Source of the DNA: Tenericutes bacterium HGW-Tenericutes-5
GTDB taxonomy: Bacteria > Bacillota_I > Bacilli_A > Izemoplasmatales > Hujiaoplasmataceae
DNA length: 6,666 nucleotides
Assembly: GCA_002839125.1 (NCBI GenBank)
Contig: PGXI01000080.1
Coordinates: 1-6,666, forward strand
Direction of reading: 5' to 3'
Shown: positions 1-4,475 of the stretch, piece after piece
Layout: every line of letters starts with the position of its first letter
How positions within the stretch are numbered: position 1 is the stretch's first letter
The notes under the pieces: model-generated
The model's database searches: none
Told to the model about the DNA's origin: nothing
Seen by the model: the letters and a program-made list of their open reading frames with translations, nothing else
Translations under genes and position numbers: made by a program

Positions 1-30
1 AGAGAGATTTCCTCTTAAGAAATACTCTCT
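1..30 (-). terminator. Probable terminator hairpin overlapping the VTT gene stop codon
   Basis: On the minus strand AGAGAG, a bulged T and ATTTC face GAAAT and CTCTCT across a 7-base loop, giving an 11-bp interrupted stem. The TAA stop of the membrane protein gene (17-15) lies in the loop, so the last codons are part of the hairpin. Any U-tract would fall outside the window, so the terminator role is inferred from position only. Confidence 0.5.
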
Positions 31-662
31 GATTCTTCTTCATCTTTAAATACTGAATTCTTTCTTTTTCTGCTGGCTCTTAAGTATAATACCCAAACTC
101 CCAAAAGGATAAAATAAACCAACATCATCCATAACACATTCAAAGGATGCGACTGAATATCAAATATTGAACCAAGGAAAATTAAAAACAAAATAATTAT
201 TAATCTTGATGTAACTGTCAAGAAGATATATTTAGGAACTTTAACCTTTGTTAAACTTAAAGCATAGTTTAAAATTGATGATGGTAAAAATGGGTTTGAT
301 AATAATGCTAATACTACCCATATATTCTTACCTTCTACTACATTTAAAAAAATACGACCGAACTTATTGCTTCTGACCTTTAACACAAAGCGATCAGCTA
401 CGGTAACGCGAATAATAATAAAGATGAGAAACATTCCCAAAAAAGAACCTAGTACCGATAAAAATATCGCCAATAGTGTCCCTTCTAATACGCCAAAAGC
501 GGCAGAAAAGATACTTAAATTGAAAGCGACGATAACCGTTAATGGAAAAGATGGAATTATCGCTTCAGCAAATGGCAAAAGAACTCCAAAAAGTGGAGCT
601 AACCAAATATTTTCTTGAATTAATACTCTTATCGTGTCTAATAATTCATTTAGAAAATTCAT
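15..662 (-). CDS. VTT-domain (TVP38/TMEM64-like, DedA-related) membrane protein
   Basis: A 215-residue, very hydrophobic protein with about five or six membrane segments (roughly residues 20-38, 41-58, 62-85, 113-135, 147-167 and 176-195). It ends in a basic then acidic cytoplasmic-looking tail (RASRKRK, then a Glu/Ser-rich end). The stretch around residues 119-140, with NPFLP followed by LNYALSLTKV, resembles the conserved R/N-P-x-x-P...NYxxG element of the VTT (SNARE-associated) family. The segment at residues 30-42 (PFAEAIIPSFPLT) matches the family's first re-entrant region. Relatives are linked to membrane homeostasis and lipid or undecaprenyl-phosphate translocation, but the substrate of this branch is unknown. 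The ATG at 662 is preceded by GAGGA at 671-675 with 8 nt spacing, which supports this start. The gene lies 69 bp downstream of gap, with the gap terminator between them, so it may be transcribed by readthrough. Family membership is fairly sure; function is not. Confidence 0.75.
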   Translation of the reverse strand: MNFLNELLDTIRVLIQENIWLAPLFGVLLPFAEAIIPSFPLTVIVAFNLSIFSAAFGVLEGTLLAIFLSVLGSFLGMFLIFIIIRVTVADRFVLKVRSNKFGRIFLNVVEGKNIWVVLALLSNPFLPSSILNYALSLTKVKVPKYIFLTVTSRLIIILFLIFLGSIFDIQSHPLNVLWMMLVYFILLGVWVLYLRASRKRKNSVFKDEEESESIS

Positions 663-687
663 CTTTTTAGTCCTCGTATCTGATAGT

Positions 688-713
688 AAAAAAGCACCAC
701 AAGGATGCTTTTT
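688..713 (-). terminator. Rho-independent terminator of gap
   Basis: Read on the minus strand, AAAAAGCA, a bulged T and CC pair with GG and TGCTTTTT around a TTGT loop, ending in a run of six T. It begins 18 nt after the gap stop codon. The A-run on the other side makes it look partly bidirectional, but no plus-strand gene ends here. It ends only 25 nt before the start of the downstream membrane protein gene. Confidence 0.85.
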
Positions 714-731
714 ATTAAAAATTAAGTATTA

Positions 732-1733
732 TTATTCTGCGAAAACTTTTAAAGTTCTAATCATTTGGTGTGTAAATGAAGCTTCATTATCATACCAAGT
801 TAAAACCTTAACCATTTGCTTGCCGTCTACAGTCATAACTTTTGTAGATAAAGCATCAAACAATGTACCATAAGAAATTCCGATTGTATCTGAAGAAACA
901 ATTGGATCTTCAGTATATCCAACAGTATCAGATTGGGCATTCTTGACTGCTAAATTAACTTCTTCTTCCGTAACTTCTTTCTTTAATTCAACTACTAAGT
1001 CAACGATAGAACCAGTGATTACTGGAACTCTTAGAGCCATACCGTCTAATTTACCTTTTAAGTGTGGTAATACTAAACCAACTGCCGCTGCTGCACCTGT
1101 TGATGTAGGAACGATATTAGCCGCTGCTGCTCTACCTCTTCTTGTGAAAATACCTTTTTTATGAGGAATGTCTAGAGTAACTTGGTCATTTGTATAAGCA
1201 TGAACTGTAGTCATGAAACCTTTAACGATGCCAAAATTGTCATCTAAAATCTTAGCGATTGGCGCTAAGCAGTTTGTAGTACATGAAGCAGCACTGATAA
1301 TGTTTTCTTTACCAGTCAATGTTTCATGGTTAACACCATAAACGATTGTAGGGATATTTCCTTTTGCAGGAGCTGAGATAACTACTTTTCTTGCACCAGC
1401 TTTAATATGTTTGCTAGCTCCTTCTTCTGAAACGAAGAAACCTGTACATTCTAAAACTACATCAACTTTTAAATCTTTCCAAGGAAGTAATTCCGGATCT
1501 TTTTGTGATAAAACTGGAATACGTTTCCCTTCAACAACCAAATCAGTTCCTTCAAATGATACTTCTTTATTGTATCTACCTTGAGAACTGTCATACTTCA
1601 ATAAATATGCTAATTGTTCTGCATCTGTTAAATCATTGATTGCAACGATGTCAAAATCATCATTTCCAAACATAACTCTGAACGCTAAACGTCCGATTCT
1701 TCCGAATCCATTAATTGCTACTTTTACTGACAT
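732..1733 (-). CDS. gap: Glyceraldehyde-3-phosphate dehydrogenase, NAD-dependent type
   Basis: A full-length 333-residue GAPDH, which catalyses phosphorylating oxidation of glyceraldehyde-3-phosphate to 1,3-bisphosphoglycerate in cytoplasmic glycolysis. The N-terminal Rossmann nucleotide-binding motif is INGFGRIGR (7-15). Asp34 in NDLTD is the residue that usually favours NAD over NADP. The active-site signature SCTTNCLAP spans 150-158, with catalytic Cys151, and His178 lies in HAYT. The C-terminal WYDNE motif (313-317) is intact. The loop HKKGIFTRRGRAA (191-203) is slightly longer than the common HRKGDLRRARAA form. The ATG at 1733 follows GGAGG (1743-1747) with 9 nt spacing. The gene has its own strong promoter, a cre-like site and a terminator, so it is probably monocistronic; no pgk or tpi is adjacent in the window. 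Coupling to catabolite control is inferred from the cre match. Confidence 0.97.
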   Translation of the reverse strand: MSVKVAINGFGRIGRLAFRVMFGNDDFDIVAINDLTDAEQLAYLLKYDSSQGRYNKEVSFEGTDLVVEGKRIPVLSQKDPELLPWKDLKVDVVLECTGFFVSEEGASKHIKAGARKVVISAPAKGNIPTIVYGVNHETLTGKENIISAASCTTNCLAPIAKILDDNFGIVKGFMTTVHAYTNDQVTLDIPHKKGIFTRRGRAAAANIVPTSTGAAAAVGLVLPHLKGKLDGMALRVPVITGSIVDLVVELKKEVTEEEVNLAVKNAQSDTVGYTEDPIVSSDTIGISYGTLFDALSTKVMTVDGKQMVKVLTWYDNEASFTHQMIRTLKVFAE

Positions 1734-1758
1734 AAAATTTTTCCTCCAATATATTTTG

Positions 1759-1772
1759 AATACATATGTATT
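1759..1772. promoter_or_regulatory. Perfect 14-bp palindrome at the gap transcription start
   Basis: AATACATATGTATT is a perfect palindrome that overlaps the downstream edge of the gap -10 box and covers the predicted transcription start near 1763. A repressor bound there would block initiation. It matches no regulator motif I recognise with confidence, and short AT-rich palindromes also arise by chance. Confidence 0.3.
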
Positions 1773-1798
1773 TTACTATAATTTTCGTATTTTTTCAA
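1770..1798 (-). promoter_or_regulatory. Sigma-A type promoter of gap
   Basis: The -35 TTGAAA (1798-1793) and -10 TAAAAT (1775-1770) are separated by exactly 17 bp. Each box differs from the vegetative consensus at one position. The predicted start near 1763 gives a leader of about 30 nt containing the GGAGG ribosome binding site. This is the strongest -35/-10 pair in the window, as expected for a highly expressed glycolytic gene. Confidence 0.8.
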
Positions 1799-1812
1799 TG
1801 AACTATACTCTA

Positions 1813-1827
1813 ATAAAGCGTTTTCAA
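1813..1827 (-). promoter_or_regulatory. cre-like CcpA site upstream of the gap promoter
   Basis: On the minus strand TTGAAAACGCTTTAT matches the cre consensus WTGAAARCGYTTWNN at every defined position. Its centre is about 57 bp upstream of the predicted gap start, on the far side of the -35 box. This is where CcpA typically activates rather than represses. That CcpA exists in this organism and binds here is inference. Confidence 0.6.
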
Positions 1828-1851
1828 TGCTTTTTTCTGTTAAAAGAAAAT

Positions 1852-1878
1852 AAAAAAGCGAATAGATCTTCGCTTTTA
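1852..1878 (-). terminator. Rho-independent terminator of spx
   Basis: On the minus strand AAAAGCGAA (1877-1869) pairs perfectly with TTCGCTTTT (1862-1854) around a 6-base loop, and the T-run continues as TTATTTTC. The hairpin starts 7 nt after the spx stop codon and separates spx from the gap regulatory region. Confidence 0.9.
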
Positions 1879-1884
1879 AAAAAA

Positions 1885-2331
1885 TTAGATTTCTTTTTTT
1901 GCATTTGCCATAGCTTGTTTTAGGCAATCCTTGTATTCACAATCATCTTTACAGTCATCACAAACTATAAATTTACGGAATTCTCTTGGAATAAAAGCTC
2001 TTATTTCATCCTCGTTATATCCCGTTTGCATAATTTGATCGTTAATGATAATTGGTCTTTTAAGGATTGTTGGATTGTCGATAATAAAATTAGCTAACTC
2101 AGAAAATTTCATTTCATCTGGTTCAATATTGCTTTCTTTAAAGATTTTAGATCTTGTAGAAATAATATCTTCAAACCCATTTTCTGAATACTTTAACATA
2201 TTCATAATATCGTTTCTAGTTAATTTTATTCCGATTATATTTTTTTCTTTATAAGGTATTTTATTTATATCCAACCATTTTTTCGCTTTACGGCAAGATG
2301 AACAACTTGAACTTGTATATAATGTAATCAT
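1885..2331 (-). CDS. spx: Spx-family redox regulator with extra cysteine-rich C-terminal tail
   Basis: A 148-residue ArsC-fold protein that closely follows Bacillus subtilis Spx (131 residues). The thiol switch CxxC is Cys10/Cys13 in YTSSSCSSC. Gly52, the residue at the contact with the RNA polymerase alpha C-terminal domain in Spx, is present, as are ISTRSK (57-62), RPIII (92-96) and GYNEDEIR (104-111). Spx has no classical DNA-binding domain; it binds the polymerase alpha subunit and redirects transcription under disulfide stress. After residue 118 this protein departs from Spx: an added tail has Cys124, Cys127, Cys131 and Cys136, and the protein ends KKEI rather than the LAN end that marks B. 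subtilis Spx for ClpXP. The ATG at 2331 follows GAGG (2339-2342) with 7 nt spacing. It is divergent from pepF, a neighbour in the same general region in Bacillus. The family call is firm; tail function is unknown. Confidence 0.93.
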   Translation of the reverse strand: MITLYTSSSCSSCRKAKKWLDINKIPYKEKNIIGIKLTRNDIMNMLKYSENGFEDIISTRSKIFKESNIEPDEMKFSELANFIIDNPTILKRPIIINDQIMQTGYNEDEIRAFIPREFRKFIVCDDCKDDCEYKDCLKQAMANAKKEI

Positions 2332-2351
2332 ATCGTTACCTCACTTCCTTA

Positions 2352-2368
2352 TAATTATATCATAATTA
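2352..2368. repeat. 17-bp AT-only inverted repeat over the spx -10 region
   Basis: TAATTAT and ATAATTA flank a 3-bp centre (ATC), and the repeat covers the extended -10 of the spx promoter. It could be an operator, but because it includes the -10 sequence and is AT-rich, chance is a serious alternative. Confidence 0.3.
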
Positions 2369-2381
2369 CACGTATTTTGAA
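2354..2381 (-). promoter_or_regulatory. Extended -10 promoter of spx
   Basis: On the minus strand TGATATAAT (2362-2354) is a perfect extended -10. A weaker -35, TTCAAA (2381-2376), lies 16 bp upstream. Predicted transcription starts near 2347, giving a leader of under 20 nt with GAGG just before the start codon. Confidence 0.7.
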
Positions 2382-2404
2382 CACTTTTTTTTACATTTAG
2401 TGTT
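2380..2404. repeat. Inverted repeat AACACT...AGTGTT in the pepF promoter
   Basis: Perfect 6-bp arms, AACACT (2380-2385) and AGTGTT (2399-2404), are separated by 13 bp and are 19 bp apart from arm to arm, about two helical turns. The repeat fills the space between the expected -35 position and the -10 of pepF and touches the -35 of divergent spx. It is a candidate operator for either gene. The T-rich centre makes a stable RNA hairpin unlikely. Confidence 0.35.
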
Positions 2405-2409
2405 ATAAT
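2401..2409 (+). promoter_or_regulatory. Extended -10 promoter of pepF
   Basis: TGTTATAAT is a perfect extended -10. At 17 bp spacing the -35 position reads ACACTT, a poor match; TTGAAC (2378-2383) is better but would need a 20-bp spacer. Transcription would start near 2416, leaving a leader of about 30 nt with GGAGG at 2429-2433. Confidence 0.65.
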
Positions 2410-2445
2410 AAAACTAGCAAAAATTTATGGAGGTTTAAAGAAATT

Positions 2446-4209
2446 ATGAAATGGGATTTGACATATCTTTTCAAGAGTTTAGAGGACTTTGAAAAGAATT
2501 TTGAAGAAACAGAAAAAATAGTTGAAAAACTAGCAACATTTAAAGGAAAACTTAATGATTTTTCTAACTTTAAAGAATTCTTCCTTTTACAAAAAGAATT
2601 CGAAAAGAAAGGTTTGAGAACTTATCAATACGCTTCACTTCTAAGTGATTTAAACAAGAAAAACACTGAAAATGCAGCAAGACTTCAAAGAGTTCAATTA
2701 GCGTTTGTTAAGCTTCAACAAGCATTAGCTTTTGAAGAACCAGAGTTAATATCAATTGGCAAAGAAAAGATAATGAGTTTCATCAATGAAGATAAAACCC
2801 TTGAAGAGTTTCGTTTCCCAATGGAAAAACTTTTCAAACGTCAAGAACATATTCTTGACGATAAGAGTGAAAGTTTACTAGCGAATTTCTCACAAGTTCA
2901 AGGTGCAGGAAGAAACCTATACAGTTCTTTATCTGTAGCTGACATTGAAGGGCAAGACGTAATGTTAGATAACAATGAAATCGTTACTATTACTAATTCT
3001 AATTACCGCGCTTTCATTCAAAAAAGCAGTTCTCCTGAAGAAAGAAAAGATATTTTTGAAGCTGTATTCTCCTATTATGAAGCTCATAAAAACACCTACG
3101 CTTCAATCTATAAAACAGTACTAGACGCAGACTTAGCAAGAGTAAAAGCAAGAAACTATAACTCTTCTTTAGAAAGCTACTTATTTGACAATAATATTCC
3201 TACAAGCGTCTATATGAGTTTAACAAAAGTAGCTAGAGAAAATACCGCTATGGTAAAAAAATATCTTGCTTTAAGAAAAGAATATTTAGGTTTAGAAGAA
3301 TACCATACTTATGACAGATTTTTAGATTTGGCAAAAACTGATAAAGAATATGAATATGAAGAAGCAAGAGAACTTTTCTTTAGTTCAATCAAGCATCTTC
3401 CTAAGCATTTCCAAGAAAAGGCTAAAGACGTTTTAAAAGACGGATTTGTAGATGTTAATGAACAACCGGGTAAAAGAACTGGAGCTTACTCAAGTTCAAT
3501 GCCTAATCTTCATCCTTTCATTCTTTTAAACTATTCAAAAACTCTAGGCGATGTTTTTACAGTAGCTCATGAAGCAGGACATTCAATCCACTCAATGTAC
3601 GCGGCTGAAACACAACCTTCAACATTACAAAACTACACGATATTCGTCGCTGAAGTAGCTTCTACTTTCAACGAACATAATCTACTTGATTATATTATCA
3701 ACGAATCAAAAGCAACCAAGAATGAAAAAATTGCTTTATTACAAAGAGCGATTGATGATATATTAGCTACCTTCTACCGTCAAACATTATTCGCCATCTA
3801 TGAACTTGAGGCTCATAAGTTAGTTGAAACTTCTCAACCAATCACTTCTGATAATTTATCAAAAATAATGATTGACCTTTATCAAGAGTTTTACGGTTTA
3901 GATATAACAAAAGAAGGTGTTAAACAATATGTTTGGGCATATATACCACATCTATTCTATACACCATTCTATGTTTATCAATATGCAACTAGTTTCGCAG
4001 CTTCATTAAAGTTATATGAAGAAGTAAAAAACAATACTCCGGGAGCTTTTGATAAATATATTAATCTGCTTAAATCAGGTGGTTCTGAATATCCAGTAGA
4101 TCAATTAAAGAAAGCTGGAGTTGATTTAACTAAGGAAGATGCCTTTAAAGCTGTAGTAAATAGATTAGGTGAATTAGTTAACGAATTAGAGATTGTATTA
4201 AAATCTTAA
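2446..4209 (+). CDS. pepF: Oligoendopeptidase F (M3 family zinc metallopeptidase)
   Basis: A 587-residue cytoplasmic peptidase, close to the usual length of about 600 for PepF, which cuts short oligopeptides during peptide recycling. The N-terminal part (about 1-180) is the helical domain of the family. The catalytic M3 domain holds the zinc motif HEAGH (375-379: ligands His375 and His379, catalytic Glu376) and the probable third ligand Glu403 in VAEVASTFNEH. Tyr/His-rich segments near the active site include GAYSS (346-350) and HLFYTPFYVYQYATS (502-516, with His502, Tyr505, Tyr509 and Tyr511). No signal peptide or membrane segment is visible. The ATG at 2446 follows GGAGG (2429-2433) at a rather long 12 nt spacing. 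No terminator is visible between it and the trpS leader. In B. subtilis pepF is near spx, as here. The reading frame is intact, and the family call is secure. Confidence 0.96.
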   Translation: MKWDLTYLFKSLEDFEKNFEETEKIVEKLATFKGKLNDFSNFKEFFLLQKEFEKKGLRTYQYASLLSDLNKKNTENAARLQRVQLAFVKLQQALAFEEPELISIGKEKIMSFINEDKTLEEFRFPMEKLFKRQEHILDDKSESLLANFSQVQGAGRNLYSSLSVADIEGQDVMLDNNEIVTITNSNYRAFIQKSSSPEERKDIFEAVFSYYEAHKNTYASIYKTVLDADLARVKARNYNSSLESYLFDNNIPTSVYMSLTKVARENTAMVKKYLALRKEYLGLEEYHTYDRFLDLAKTDKEYEYEEARELFFSSIKHLPKHFQEKAKDVLKDGFVDVNEQPGKRTGAYSSSMPNLHPFILLNYSKTLGDVFTVAHEAGHSIHSMYAAETQPSTLQNYTIFVAEVASTFNEHNLLDYIINESKATKNEKIALLQRAIDDILATFYRQTLFAIYELEAHKLVETSQPITSDNLSKIMIDLYQEFYGLDITKEGVKQYVWAYIPHLFYTPFYVYQYATSFAASLKLYEEVKNNTPGAFDKYINLLKSGGSEYPVDQLKKAGVDLTKEDAFKAVVNRLGELVNELEIVLKS

Positions 4210-4221
4210 TCGTGATATAAT
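4193..4221 (+). promoter_or_regulatory. Promoter of the trpS T-box leader
   Basis: A perfect extended -10, TGATATAAT (4213-4221), lies 17 bp downstream of a partial -35, TTGTAT (4193-4198). The -35 is inside the last codons of pepF, so coding and promoter sequence overlap. The predicted start near 4228 is just ahead of T-box Stem I. Confidence 0.7.
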
Positions 4222-4227
4222 TACATA

Positions 4228-4454
4228 AAATCGAAGATATGGAATAGTAATTAAGTAAATTGATTCAAGAAGCGAGAAGACTAATGGTGAAATGTCTTCA
4301 ATCAAACTTAATGAATGGACCATGGAGAGATGCTAATAACATCCGCTATTAATCAAGCGTTAAAAGATTATTGAGTGCTAGATAAAATTTCTAGAACTAA
4401 GGTGGTACCACGGTTATTTAATCGCCCTTATCTTAAATGATAGGGGCGTTTTTT
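4228..4454 (+). promoter_or_regulatory. T-box riboswitch (tRNA-Trp sensing) of trpS
   Basis: A complete transcriptional T-box. Stem I: ATGG (4239-4242) pairs with CCAT (4320-4323), ATTAAGT (4250-4256) with ACTTAAT (4306-4312), TTGATT (4260-4265) with AATCAA (4300-4305), and GAAGAC (4276-4281) with GTCTTC (4294-4299). The AG-rich bulge (4271-4276) and distal loop with ATGGTGAAA fit the family. The specifier loop reads GAA-TGG-A, placing the Trp codon UGG at 4316-4318. A pseudoknot like Stem IIA/B is visible: CGCT (4344-4347) with AGCG (4356-4359), and loop TAATC (4350-4354) with GATTA (4366-4370). Stem III is CTAGA/TCTAG (4378-4394). The T-box motif AAGGTGGTACCACGG is at 4399-4413, with the acceptor-binding bulge UGGU at 4403-4406. 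AAGG (4399-4402) can pair with CCTT (4426-4429), which is also needed by the terminator. Uncharged tRNA-Trp should favour antitermination and trpS expression. Confidence 0.95.
4423..4454 (+). terminator. T-box attenuator terminator before trpS
   Basis: CGCCCTTATC (4423-4432) pairs with GATAGGGGCG (4439-4448) around a 6-base loop: 10 bp with one G-U pair, followed by six T. The left arm shares CCTT (4426-4429) with the antiterminator, so the two folds exclude each other. It may also stop readthrough transcripts from pepF. Confidence 0.93.
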
Positions 4455-4475
4455 ATTTATTAGGAGGAAATCATT

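Noticed and set aside
367..618. Plus-strand frame opposite the VTT gene
   Set aside because: Antisense shadow of a gene with clear VTT motifs; no ribosome binding site or family resemblance.
634..873. Plus-strand frame across the VTT start, the gap terminator and the gap end
   Set aside because: It spans a terminator and two coding ends on the opposite strand; composition is simply the complement of those features.
943..1164. Plus-strand frame inside gap
   Set aside because: Antisense to the highly conserved GAPDH catalytic domain; no independent support.
1803..1828. A second gap promoter, TTGAAA with TATAGT
   Set aside because: The spacer is only 14 bp and the -35 lies inside the cre-like site; the 17-bp spaced promoter downstream is far better.
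1815..1833. AAAGC/GCTTT hairpin followed by T-run on the plus strand
   Set aside because: The stem is only 5 bp with a 9-base loop and no plus-strand gene ends there. The cre match explains the symmetry better.
1636..1923. Plus-strand frame from gap into spx
   Set aside because: It crosses the gap promoter and spx terminator and has no start signal or domain.
1724..1927. A 67-codon minus-strand frame between spx and gap
   Set aside because: It overlaps the end of spx in another frame and runs through the spx terminator, the cre-like site, the gap promoter and the gap start. It has no recognisable domain.
2045..2254. Plus-strand frame inside spx
   Set aside because: Hydrophobic-looking only because it is antisense to an AT-rich gene; spx explains the conservation.
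2349..2365. PerR/Fur-type box at the spx promoter
   Set aside because: One half, TTATAAT, is perfect, but the second half matches only about three of seven positions. The -10 sequence itself accounts for the similarity.
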